64,000 bases of DNA from assembly GCA_025060615.1 (NCBI GenBank), contig JANXBS010000010.1, forward strand, positions 62,001-126,000, in the 5' to 3' direction. Source of the DNA: Anaerolineae bacterium (lineage in GTDB: Bacteria; Chloroflexota; Anaerolineae; DUEN01). A model generated the notes under the pieces. It searched no databases. It was not told where the DNA came from and saw only the letters and a program-made list of their open reading frames with translations. This document shows, piece after piece, positions 47,378 through 55,672 of the stretch. Within the stretch, counting starts at the first letter, position 1; each line of letters begins with the position of its first letter. A program made the translations under genes and the position numbers.

Positions 47378-48655
47378 CTACACGCGATTGACCATGCGGA
47401 TGAGGTCCAGCCACCGTGTTTGGACGAAGTCCAGGGTCTCATAGAACGGCGAAGGGCGCTTCCAGGGGAAGTAGATAGAGACCCCGTGGGCGCACTGAGC
47501 CAGATCGCGGCCATCACGGCTGCGACCCTGGGCGACATTCGCGATCACCGGCCCCTGCCCCAGGTCCAGGTGCGCGCGCAAGGCCCGCGCCCGCTCTCGC
47601 ACGGCCGGCTTGCCATCCTGATAAGCCTGCAGAAAACGATCGAGAAAATCGGCCAGGTCTTTGTACTCATCGTCCTCAAAGGCTAGGGCTTCCTGTTTCG
47701 CATCGCTCAGGGCGTATCGCGTGGCGCTGGCAGGCTCTAGGGCCGCATCCACGAACTCTCGGAGCAATCGGCCGGTCTCCTCCAAGGTAGCAAGGCGTAC
47801 AGCCGATTGCGTCACTGTAGGCGGCACGCGCGTATCCGAGGGATAGGAACGCAGGTACTCCTCCACGATCAGCCGGCTGAGCTCTTCTGAGGACATGTCA
47901 GGAGCCCTCACTAATCGCCCCAAGATTTGCGTGTACGGCCAGCCGGCCATCGGCTCTACCTCCTGCGAGGCGACCATGAACTCGGCCAGGTCGCGAAGTT
48001 GATATTGTACCTCGGCCATCGCCATAAGGCAGGCGTCCATCCCGATGATGTCCAGCCGCCGGCCCGCTTTTCTTTCAGCCTCTTGGATCGCCCGTTTCAG
48101 CTCCTCGTTGGTGAGGAAATCCATGGAGGTGTCATCAGCTGCGATCCCGCGCGTGTCCTCGGGCAGTTCCAGAATCCACCTCCCCGTGCCGCGAAACGGC
48201 GGGCGGGCGCGTGCCCCCACCAAAGGGCGCATTGCCCGGGAGACGGAGCGAACCTGGCTGTAGATGTCATCATCCTTCCATCCGAAGCCATGATTCCAGA
48301 TCACAAGCATCGTACGCTCGGCTGGACAGCGATTCATCCCCCACACGATGAAATCCGTTAAAGTCTGAGGATCGCCGCAGTTAGCTTCGGGGATCGTTTC
48401 CACCACCTGATTCTTCGTGGCAACCCCTGCTCGGATCTCGAAACGATAGGTGCGGTTCCCCTCTGTGATCGTGTCGAATTGAGCCAGGATGGCCACCTCA
48501 TCCGTAGAGCCGACTTTCTGGGCTTCCTCGATGTCCACATAGCCGGCTGAAGTCATCTCGGCCATCAGGGAGACCTTGCCGTATGGGGAATCGAACACTC
48601 TACCGTTGTCGCCGGCCATGTACAGCAGGATGGTCCACTTCCGTGTCGTGCGCAC
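47378..48655 (-). CDS. Clostripain (C11) family cysteine protease
   Basis: 425 residues. Caspase-fold (clan CD) protease: N-terminal strand KWTILLYMAGDN, catalytic His122 in VIWNHGFGW and Cys209 in IIGMDACLMAM. A SQEVEPMAGWPY segment after the Cys matches clostripain-like enzymes, which cut after Arg. No signal peptide is seen, so it is probably cytoplasmic. GTG start with GGAGG at a spacing of 7. It is immediately upstream of the CHAT protease gene on the same strand, which puts two caspase-like proteases side by side. Confidence 0.9.
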   Translation of the reverse strand: MRTTRKWTILLYMAGDNGRVFDSPYGKVSLMAEMTSAGYVDIEEAQKVGSTDEVAILAQFDTITEGNRTYRFEIRAGVATKNQVVETIPEANCGDPQTLTDFIVWGMNRCPAERTMLVIWNHGFGWKDDDIYSQVRSVSRAMRPLVGARARPPFRGTGRWILELPEDTRGIAADDTSMDFLTNEELKRAIQEAERKAGRRLDIIGMDACLMAMAEVQYQLRDLAEFMVASQEVEPMAGWPYTQILGRLVRAPDMSSEELSRLIVEEYLRSYPSDTRVPPTVTQSAVRLATLEETGRLLREFVDAALEPASATRYALSDAKQEALAFEDDEYKDLADFLDRFLQAYQDGKPAVRERARALRAHLDLGQGPVIANVAQGRSRDGRDLAQCAHGVSIYFPWKRPSPFYETLDFVQTRWLDLIRMVNRV

Positions 48656-48825
48656 AGTGGCGCCTCCTTTGTTCTAAGCTCGGGGGAGGTCAACAGCTAA
48701 CCCAAGCCGGCCATCGGCCGACCCACAGCCGAAGTATAGCATACGATGCTGGCAATTGCTAGCTTACCTGAGAAGGGTGAACGTCCTCTCAGAGAGTGCA
48801 GAGGAGAGACAGTTTGGGGATAGCC

Positions 48826-49023
48826 TCACCGTTCCGGGCGGAGCATCTCTTCACTGGCCGCAGATCGCGTCCCTGTGGCAGAAGCTCCGGCAAGGCGTTG
48901 GGGCACGTCGTGGAAGCTGTTGCACCGCACACAGATGCGGCGCACATTGCCCTCATCCAGACGGATTACCACATGCTCGGTCAGGTTACCGCAATCGGGG
49001 CAAAGTCGGTTCTCTCGGCTCAT
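48826..49023 (-). CDS. Small zinc-ribbon protein
   Basis: 65 residues from the ATG at 49023 (a GTG two codons earlier would abut its GGAAGG box). The N-terminal half has a zinc ribbon CPDCG...CVRC (residues 8-11 and 31-34), the C-terminal half is low in structure. It is read in the same direction as the following clostripain and CHAT genes. Function unknown; the intact four-Cys ribbon and ribosome site argue that it is real. Confidence 0.6.
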   Translation of the reverse strand: MSRENRLCPDCGNLTEHVVIRLDEGNVRRICVRCNSFHDVPQRLAGASATGTRSAASEEMLRPER

Positions 49024-49049
49024 CTTCACCTTCCGGCCTCATCTACATA

Positions 49050-50522
49050 TCAAGACGAGGAGAGAACCCTTGAGGATACGTCTGAGTCCCTCACCAGACG
49101 CAGCGATGCCATCACCAGCCCGATGTACAGCCAAAACAGGCTTGTCATATGCGGATAGGCCAGATTGAAGAGGTAGTGGTCGAACATGCCGGCCGCCAGG
49201 CCGCCTGCCACCGCCCCCCCCAGCCCCAGGATGATGCCCTCCCATCGCTCGGGGAGCCCCCGATGCCAGGCCTGTACCAAGTGGCCGAAAAACAGCGCCA
49301 TCGTCAGCAGGAAAGCCGCTAGGCCAAGCAGCCCTATCTGCTCGGCGATCATCAGGTACAAATTGGAGACACCAATGTATAAGTCAATAGTTGGCGCGCC
49401 GGCGAATCCCACGCCGAACCACGGGTACTCTGAGATCAGACGCAGCGCGTCCCTATACTCACCGAAGCGCATTTGCGTCGCTAAGTCCTGGCCGCGCACG
49501 CCTTCGATGAAGTGGTTGACATACCCTTGCGTCTGAGGCAGCAACAGGAGGAGCAAAGCGCCGAGCAACGCCAGCAGCAAAAGCCGGCGATAGCGGACGA
49601 TCCCCAGCAACAGCAGCGCAGCGGCCAACCCCACTAGTGAGCCGCGCGAATAGGTCAGATACAGGCACACCCCCTCCGTCGCCAGCATGGGCAAAACCAG
49701 CCAGCGCGGCCACAGGGGGGATCGCACCACAGCCTGCGGGGCTGTCACCAGCGTCACCAATACCATCAGCCCGCCTAACACGTTTGGGTCTACCGAGGTG
49801 CCAATGGCACGCATTGGATTCATGGGATCGTCCTCGATGTAGCGCAGGGCGCCATAGCCTCCCGGATAGCCGAAACGGCCCAACGCATTTAGAACGCGGA
49901 CCGTCCACGCCTCAGGGATCGCGTAAAACACAACACCGATGGCCGCCGCGCCGAAGCCGGCCAACATCAACACGCGCAGGAGCCATTCGATCTGGGACGG
50001 CCGGCGCACGTGATTGATCACCACGAAGAACACGGCGATGCCCAGGATCATCTCGACGAAATCGCGCAGCGTGGTAGCTGTCAATCTGGCGTGCGCGAGC
50101 CCTCGAGCGAAGGCGACCAAGGCCAACCCAAGAAACAGGAACACAGCCAGGCCGATGGGCGATGCCTCGAATCGCCGTTCCCGGCCAGTGGCCAGGCGCG
50201 CAAACCATACGAAAAACAGCATGACCAGTGCCACATCCAGAAACGAAGGCGTAAAACCGAGCTTGAACGGGAATGTAGCGAAGGGCAGCAGGCAAGCGAT
50301 GCTCACCAGCGCGATCAGACCCCACTGGATGGAAGTGAGCATGAGCGCTCCGCCTGCCAGAGTAATGGCACCCGCCAGCGAGTATAGGGGCCCCAGTGCA
50401 GCTACGTAGCTGGCTACGATCAGCGCCGCAATTACACAGATCGTCCCAATCGCTAAACAAGCGGCTCGCCGATCAGGGCCAAAGATCCACCACTGTAGCC
50501 GCATCAGATACAAATTAAGCAC
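49050..50522 (-). CDS. O-antigen ligase/polymerase-like membrane protein
   Basis: 490 residues with about 11-12 membrane helices. The Wzy_C-type pattern is seen in LYLTYSRGSLVGLAAALLLL and in the periplasmic loop before EYPWFGVGFAGA, the usual place of the catalytic region of O-antigen ligases and polysaccharide polymerases. GTG start with an AGGAAGG site. No glycosyltransferase genes are adjacent, so the polymer is unknown. Confidence 0.85.
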   Translation of the reverse strand: MLNLYLMRLQWWIFGPDRRAACLAIGTICVIAALIVASYVAALGPLYSLAGAITLAGGALMLTSIQWGLIALVSIACLLPFATFPFKLGFTPSFLDVALVMLFFVWFARLATGRERRFEASPIGLAVFLFLGLALVAFARGLAHARLTATTLRDFVEMILGIAVFFVVINHVRRPSQIEWLLRVLMLAGFGAAAIGVVFYAIPEAWTVRVLNALGRFGYPGGYGALRYIEDDPMNPMRAIGTSVDPNVLGGLMVLVTLVTAPQAVVRSPLWPRWLVLPMLATEGVCLYLTYSRGSLVGLAAALLLLGIVRYRRLLLLALLGALLLLLLPQTQGYVNHFIEGVRGQDLATQMRFGEYRDALRLISEYPWFGVGFAGAPTIDLYIGVSNLYLMIAEQIGLLGLAAFLLTMALFFGHLVQAWHRGLPERWEGIILGLGGAVAGGLAAGMFDHYLFNLAYPHMTSLFWLYIGLVMASLRLVRDSDVSSRVLSSS

Positions 50523-50936
50523 GTTTCGCCTTCCTCACAGGGAATTTCTCTCACGTTGGAGAAGCAGGGTGATCGAGGACATGGCCTTCGACCATCTCAA
50601 GCCTTCACTTCAGACGAAAAACCTGCTTTAACCAGAATATGCTTCAGACCTCGCGTTTCGTCAACTGAGGGGATGTCGCGGGGGATATGCTCGATTTGTC
50701 AGCAAGCGTTCAGAGTGTTCCTCGCTGACAGGAGAGGCACAAAGGGATTACCCTCCGCAAAATCTTCTCTTTCATCCGCCTGGCTCGGCCTCAGGAGCAA
50801 AAGCGGAAGTCGAGAGGAGACAGGCCAAGGGCCTGATCAGGAGGCTTGGAAGAGTCCAATCCCACTGAATGTAGGATACCCGTTTTCGCGAAATCGTGGC
50901 AATTGTGGTATATTGAGTGGAGTTTACAATCCTAGG
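50523..50936. other. Region before the truncated permease
   Basis: 414 bp without a convincing gene. The permease frame is formally open back to 50556, but these residues are basic, Ser/Gly/Arg-rich and unlike any permease. The last codons (VYNPRVDSNPVE) may be a remnant of the extracellular loop before the LGRD motif of a DppC protein. Confidence 0.5.
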
Positions 50937-51650
50937 GTGGACTCTAATCCAGTGGAGTCTCAGCATACCTCTTCCTGGGAATACCTCCTCGGCATTCATC
51001 GGCTGGGGCGGGACATGTTGCGCCAGATTAGGCATAGGACGCGTATCTCACTTACGGTAGGCTTTCTAGTGTTGTTCGCTTTGGGGACAGTTGGCACACT
51101 GCTGGGGTTGACCGCCGGCTATTTTGGAGAGCTAGTAGCTTCGATCATCATGCGGCTGATGGACATCCTTCTCGCCTTCCCAGCCATCCTTCTGGCCATT
51201 GCCATCGTGGCCATTCGCGGGCCGGGCCTGACCAATACGATGATCGCCGTCTCCATCGTGGGGATTCCCGGCTACGCTCGAGTGGTGCGCTCTATGGTGC
51301 TCTCGATCCGCGAGCGCGACTATGTAGAGGCTGCGCGCATGGTGGGCGTGAGCGATCTGCGCATCATGTCTCGATATATCCTGCCTAACAGCCTGTCCCC
51401 CATCATCGTGCAGGCCACCCTGGGCGTTGGCGGGGCGATCCTGTTTGCCGCAGCGCTGGGGTTTCTCGGCCTAGGCGCACAACCGCCGGCCCCTGAGTGG
51501 GAAGCTATGATCGGCGACGGCATCCCGTTCCTGCGACAGTCGCCGCATATGGTCTTCTTCCCCGGCACGGCGATCATGCTGACCGTGTTGGGGTTCAATC
51601 TCTTAGGCGACGGCCTGCGCGATGCCCTGGACCCGCAGACTCAGGTGTAG
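50937..51650 (+). CDS. Truncated DppC-type ABC permease
   Basis: 237 residues from a GTG at 50937; the true start is uncertain (the frame opens at 50556, and ATG 51015 is another choice). From LGRDMLRQI on it is a normal DppC permease core with five membrane helices, the EAA loop EAARMVGVSDLRIMSRYILP and the end GDGLRDALDPQ. The OppC_N part with the first helix is missing, and no partner permease or ATPase is nearby. It may be a decayed gene, or a permease left from a lost operon. The adjacent M28 peptidase would fit a former peptide uptake locus (inference). Confidence 0.65.
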   Translation: MDSNPVESQHTSSWEYLLGIHRLGRDMLRQIRHRTRISLTVGFLVLFALGTVGTLLGLTAGYFGELVASIIMRLMDILLAFPAILLAIAIVAIRGPGLTNTMIAVSIVGIPGYARVVRSMVLSIRERDYVEAARMVGVSDLRIMSRYILPNSLSPIIVQATLGVGGAILFAAALGFLGLGAQPPAPEWEAMIGDGIPFLRQSPHMVFFPGTAIMLTVLGFNLLGDGLRDALDPQTQV

Positions 51651-51689
51651 CGCTTCCCACAGCTATTTCGTCTGAAGAAGGGATTTCAC

Positions 51690-53051
51690 ATGCGAGGAAC
51701 CGAAGAACTGCTGGCGCGTGAGCGCCGAATCGCAGGGGAGATCTACACATCGGATATGGCCTATCGGCATCTGTTGGCGCTCTGTGATGGCTGTGGCCAT
51801 CGGTTCACTGGTTCAGCCGGGGAGTCCCGAGCCGTCTCTTATCTGGTCGAGCGGTTGACCGAGTATGGGCTCCATCACGTTCGCGTGGAGGAGGTCCCTC
51901 TTACTGGGTGGCAGCGCGGCGATGCCCGCCTTCAAGCGATCGGCCGGGATGAAATCCACTTGGATTGCCTGGCGTTGCCTTATTCCCCGGCCGGCGAGGT
52001 GGAAGCTGAGCTGCTCGACCTGGGCTCGGGGGTGCCGGAGGTTATCGCCGCGCGCGCTAGCGAGATCCGGGGCAAGATCGTGCTGGTCTCCAGCGCTAAT
52101 CCGCCTATGTACAGCCGAAACGTGCACCGCCTGGAGAAATACGGCCGGGCTGTCCAGGCAGGCGCGGTGGGATTCATCTTCGTTGGCGATGAGCCAGGCC
52201 AACTGGCCCAGACTGGCGCCTTACCCATCGGCGCGCCGATCCCGGGCGTGGGCGTGAGCCGAGAGACGGGCTCGGCACTGACACGGGCATTGCAAGCTGG
52301 ACCAGTGCGCGTACGCCTCCAGGTGGCCGGAAGCACTCATCCCATCGTCGCCTACAACGTGGTGGGAGAGCTGCCAGGGAAGCAGACATCACCATGGTTG
52401 ATCGCCTGTGCCCATCTGGACAGTCATGACATTGCTCCGGGTGCTAACGACAACGCCTCGGGTGTAGTAGCTGTGTTGGAAGCCGCCCGGGCGCTGGCGT
52501 TGGATGGAGCCCTACCGCTGCCGGTGCGCTTTATCTTCTTCACAGGTGAAGAGCTGGGGCTGCTGGGCGCTCATCGATATATTGCCACTCACCGGGCAGA
52601 GCTCTCTTCGGTACGCTTTGTGCTCAATCTAGACACGGTCGGCGGCCCTGGAAAGCTGGCCATCTTTCTGCAGGGATGGCCAGAGCTGTTATCACGCTTC
52701 CAAGCTCAGGCGCAAGCAATCAATCCGGAGAGCATGGTTGTGGATCGCCTGGTGCCCTATTCCGATCATTTCCCCTTCGCCCTGCAAGGCGTGCCATCAG
52801 CAATGGTGGCCTCCTGGAGCGGCGGTGGTGGACGCGGATGGGGTCACACAGCCGCCGACACGGTGGACAAGGTGTCGCCGGGAAGCTTGCAGGCAGCAGC
52901 AACCTTTACGGCGCGCCTGCTATTGCACTTGGCTGCTAATCAGGATCCATGGCCGCCTCACCGCACCCAGAATGAAGTTCAGGCATTGTTACAGCGAGAG
53001 GGATTGGAGGAGGTCATGCGCTTAGAAGGCCGTTGGCCTTTCGCAAGTTGA
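51690..53051 (+). CDS. M28 family zinc aminopeptidase with PA domain
   Basis: 453 residues. The metal ligands of M28 are visible in order: His in ACAHLDSHD, bridging Asp in GANDNASGV, Glu-Glu in FTGEELG, Asp in LNLDTVGG, and His in WGHTAADT. An inserted PA-like domain (about residues 90-225) contains AVQAGAVGFIFVGDEPG. No signal peptide, so probably cytoplasmic or exported by an unusual route. It removes N-terminal residues from peptides. It lies 39 bp behind the truncated permease. Confidence 0.9.
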   Translation: MRGTEELLARERRIAGEIYTSDMAYRHLLALCDGCGHRFTGSAGESRAVSYLVERLTEYGLHHVRVEEVPLTGWQRGDARLQAIGRDEIHLDCLALPYSPAGEVEAELLDLGSGVPEVIAARASEIRGKIVLVSSANPPMYSRNVHRLEKYGRAVQAGAVGFIFVGDEPGQLAQTGALPIGAPIPGVGVSRETGSALTRALQAGPVRVRLQVAGSTHPIVAYNVVGELPGKQTSPWLIACAHLDSHDIAPGANDNASGVVAVLEAARALALDGALPLPVRFIFFTGEELGLLGAHRYIATHRAELSSVRFVLNLDTVGGPGKLAIFLQGWPELLSRFQAQAQAINPESMVVDRLVPYSDHFPFALQGVPSAMVASWSGGGGRGWGHTAADTVDKVSPGSLQAAATFTARLLLHLAANQDPWPPHRTQNEVQALLQREGLEEVMRLEGRWPFAS

Positions 53052-53087
53052 AAAAACATTTTAGCTCTACAACGAGGGGAGGTTGCC

Positions 53088-54320
53088 ATGAGAGCCTTGA
53101 GACGAGCGTTCATGACGATCTTGTTAGCCATCGGGCTCCTCATCGTGGCTCCCGTCGTTCACGCCTTCGACGGACGTTCTGGCGATCGCGTGGTTATCGC
53201 TGCGGAAGAGGTGATCTCGGATGATCTCTATGCCGCTGCGAATGAGGTAGTCATCAATGGACAGATCGAAGGGAGCCTCCTGGCAACCGGCCGCCAAGTT
53301 CGAATCGAGCGGACGGCGAAGGTGGCTCGTAATCTAATCGTGGCAGCCCAATTTGTGCAGATCGAGGGAGGGGCTCAGATCGGTGGTGACCTGATCGCAG
53401 TCGGCCAAGACCTGAGGGTAGATGGCTCGATAGCTGGCAGCGTGATCGGCTTCAGTGCTCAAATGGATCTGGGAGGACAAGTCGGTGGAGATTTGGTATT
53501 CTGGGGTGGGGACGTCGGAATCGCTGGCCAAATCGCTCGGGATGGCCTCCTTGCGGTTGAGCAATTCGAACTGAGTGGGCGCATCGAACGGAACTTGCGT
53601 CTAGTAGCCTCTCAGGTAGCGGTGGATCCGGCTGCCCGCATTGGGGGTGATCTGCACTATCGAGCTCCTGAAGCAGCCATCCCCGCCGAGATAGTTGCTG
53701 GCCAGGTGCAATTCACGCCATCTGTGGAAGAGCAAGAGGCTCCCTTAACCTTATCTGCCCGCGTTGGCGAATGGTCCCTAACGCAGCTCCGGCGCTGGAT
53801 TAGTCTGCTCTTAGTAGGGGCGATCATGGTGGGCTTTGCTTTCAGGTGGACTCAGCAGATGGCCGATCAAGTTCAACAACGTCCTTTGGCCAACCTGGGG
53901 TGGGGCTTTGTAGCTTTGATCATCACGGTAGGCGGTGCACTGGCCGGGCTTCTTTTGACGATTCTATTTACGGTCCTCCTTGGGGTAGTCACCCTGGGAG
54001 ATCTCGCTTGGCGTATCGCGCTCTTAGGCCTCCTGGCAATCAGTGGAATGCTCTTCCTGTTCAGCCTGGTATGGGCCTATCTCAGCCAGATCACGGTGAG
54101 CTTCCTGGTTGGGCGTTCGATCCTCGGCACACTGAAATCCTCGGCTGCGAAGGGGCGCTGGGGGCCTTTGCTCATAGGTTCATTTCTCCTCATCCTCCTT
54201 ACAGCCATTCCCTACCTGAGCACCCTCGCCACGTTGGTGGTTGTGCTTTTGGGCTTGGGCTCCATGGCTAGATGGGCAGAGAGGCGATTTCGCCAAACCA
54301 CTCTCGTTCAGCCAGGCTAA
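53088..54320 (+). CDS. Secreted bactofilin-like repeat protein with membrane C-terminus
   Basis: 410 residues. Signal peptide (residues 1-25), then about eight turns of short beta repeats such as VVINGQIEGSLLATGRQVRIE and QIGGDLIAVGQDLRVDGSIAG, a right-handed beta-helix pattern like bactofilins and polymer-forming cytoskeletal proteins, to about residue 205. After an acidic linker come four to five membrane helices (from 235). The combination of extracytoplasmic beta-helix and polytopic C-terminus is known from many uncharacterised bacterial proteins. Function unknown. Confidence 0.85.
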   Translation: MRALRRAFMTILLAIGLLIVAPVVHAFDGRSGDRVVIAAEEVISDDLYAAANEVVINGQIEGSLLATGRQVRIERTAKVARNLIVAAQFVQIEGGAQIGGDLIAVGQDLRVDGSIAGSVIGFSAQMDLGGQVGGDLVFWGGDVGIAGQIARDGLLAVEQFELSGRIERNLRLVASQVAVDPAARIGGDLHYRAPEAAIPAEIVAGQVQFTPSVEEQEAPLTLSARVGEWSLTQLRRWISLLLVGAIMVGFAFRWTQQMADQVQQRPLANLGWGFVALIITVGGALAGLLLTILFTVLLGVVTLGDLAWRIALLGLLAISGMLFLFSLVWAYLSQITVSFLVGRSILGTLKSSAAKGRWGPLLIGSFLLILLTAIPYLSTLATLVVVLLGLGSMARWAERRFRQTTLVQPG

Positions 54321-54329
54321 CCTTCTACA

Positions 54330-55310
54330 ATGGCTCATAACTCCGACAAACAGGAAAATGGAACACGGGTGAGCTGGCTACGTCGCTTCCCGGCACATGG
54401 TTTCCTCGGGCTTGGATTGATTGCCCTCGGTTGGCCTCTCTCCTGGCTGAGGCCGGCCTGGGCTTATCCCCTAACCCGACATGCCTTTCTGATCCTTTGG
54501 GTGGGCTATATCCTCACGGTGGACGCGCTAGTCTACGCCCGCAAGGGCACCTCGCTGTGGCGCCGCAGCCGCGCGCGTTTCCTCGGACTGTTTGCAGCCT
54601 CCGCGCCCGCTTGGTGGCTTTTTGAGTTCTTCAACCGGTATCTGCGGAACTGGGAGTATATCGGTCCACGGGAGTGGAGCGGCCTCCCCCTTTTTCTGGT
54701 TGCCACGGCTCACTTTACTATCGTAACACCAGCAATTCTGGAGACGGCGGAGCTATGGGGAAGTGTGCGCTGGGTGCGACAACTAGGGCCAGGTCCGCAG
54801 CTGAATGATTCACCGCGCACGCTGACGAACATGATCCTGCTAGGCATCGCCGCCGTCATCGCTGTGATCACCGCGCCACGATATGCCTTTCCGCTGGTGT
54901 GGATCTCAGTTTACTTAATCGCTGATCCCATCAACCACCTGCGCGGCCGTCCTAGCCTGATCGCTCCTCTGCGCAGGGGAGATTGGCGGCCGGTATTGGC
55001 GCTCTGGTTGGCAGGGCTAACATGTGGCTTTTTCTGGGAACTATGGAACTACTATGCGTGGCCCAAGTGGATTTATCATGTGCCATTCGTCGGCGTGCTT
55101 CATCTCTTTGAGATGCCTTTGTTGGGTTACGGAGGCTATTTGCCCTTCGCCATGGAGGTGTACGCGCTTTATCAGCTCACGCTGGACCTGGTGGGCGTTT
55201 CTGCCGATCATGTGCGACTGGTAGACGAGGTGTCGCTGGAACAGCCACCAGCTGAGATCGAGGCTGGATCATCCCGAGGCAGTGCTGAGGCTGCGTCGAG
55301 AAGCGGATAA
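54330..55310 (+). CDS. Polytopic membrane protein of unknown function
   Basis: 326 residues, about nine hydrophobic segments. Notable are several Trp/Tyr-rich polar motifs between helices (WWLFEFFNRYLRNWEYIG, FFWELWNYYAWPKWIYHVP, MPLLGYGGYLPFAMEVYALY), which repeat in the two halves and suggest internal duplication. The C-terminal 35 residues are soluble. It starts 10 bp after the bactofilin-like gene and is probably co-transcribed. Not recognised. Confidence 0.8.
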   Translation: MAHNSDKQENGTRVSWLRRFPAHGFLGLGLIALGWPLSWLRPAWAYPLTRHAFLILWVGYILTVDALVYARKGTSLWRRSRARFLGLFAASAPAWWLFEFFNRYLRNWEYIGPREWSGLPLFLVATAHFTIVTPAILETAELWGSVRWVRQLGPGPQLNDSPRTLTNMILLGIAAVIAVITAPRYAFPLVWISVYLIADPINHLRGRPSLIAPLRRGDWRPVLALWLAGLTCGFFWELWNYYAWPKWIYHVPFVGVLHLFEMPLLGYGGYLPFAMEVYALYQLTLDLVGVSADHVRLVDEVSLEQPPAEIEAGSSRGSAEAASRSG

Positions 55311-55438
55311 AATCTTCCCTTGAAGAGGCGGTCACGAAAGAAGTGAACGCGGCATATGGACTTCAAAGGGCGTTACGAAGATCACCTGGGTGAGAGGTAA
55401 CGTTCCACAAATCCACATGCATCAGCCGAGTCGCCAAA

Positions 55439-55512
55439 TGCCCCCGGCGCGACTCGAACGCGCAACCGACGGATTCGAAGTCCGGCGCTCTATCCCTTTG
55501 AGCTACGGGGGC
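55439..55512 (-). tRNA. tRNA-Arg (anticodon TCG)
   Basis: 74 nt. Acceptor GCCCCCG with CGGGGGC, discriminator A; D arm TAGCTCAAAGGGATAGAGC; anticodon stem-loop CCGGA-CTTCGAA-TCCGT with TCG at 55476-55478; T arm GCGCG-TTCGAGT-CGCGC. CCA is not encoded. It reads CGA codons. Confidence 0.95.
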
Positions 55513-55520
55513 ATGGCCCG

Positions 55521-55549
55521 ATTCTATCACCGGCCACGCGTGAAGTCAA
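55521..55549 (-). promoter_or_regulatory. Promoter of tRNA-Arg
   Basis: TTGACT (55549-55544), 17 bp, TAGAAT (55526-55521) on the minus strand. Expected start near 55514, only about 2-3 nt before the mature 5' end. Confidence 0.6.
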
Positions 55550-55566
55550 ATGCCAGATCGAGCTTA

Positions 55567-55595
55567 TTGCCCCCCACCCGGCTTTGCGCTATAAT
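55567..55595 (+). promoter_or_regulatory. Promoter of the rel gene
   Basis: TTGCCC (55567-55572), 17 bp, TATAAT (55590-55595). Leader to the ATG of about 70 nt. Confidence 0.6.
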
Positions 55596-55672
55596 TGAGG
55601 AGTTGAAGCCGGGCAGGACCCCAACGGCCTCCCTACCGTTGATAATCTCTCGTGTGGTAGACAGGTTTCGAT

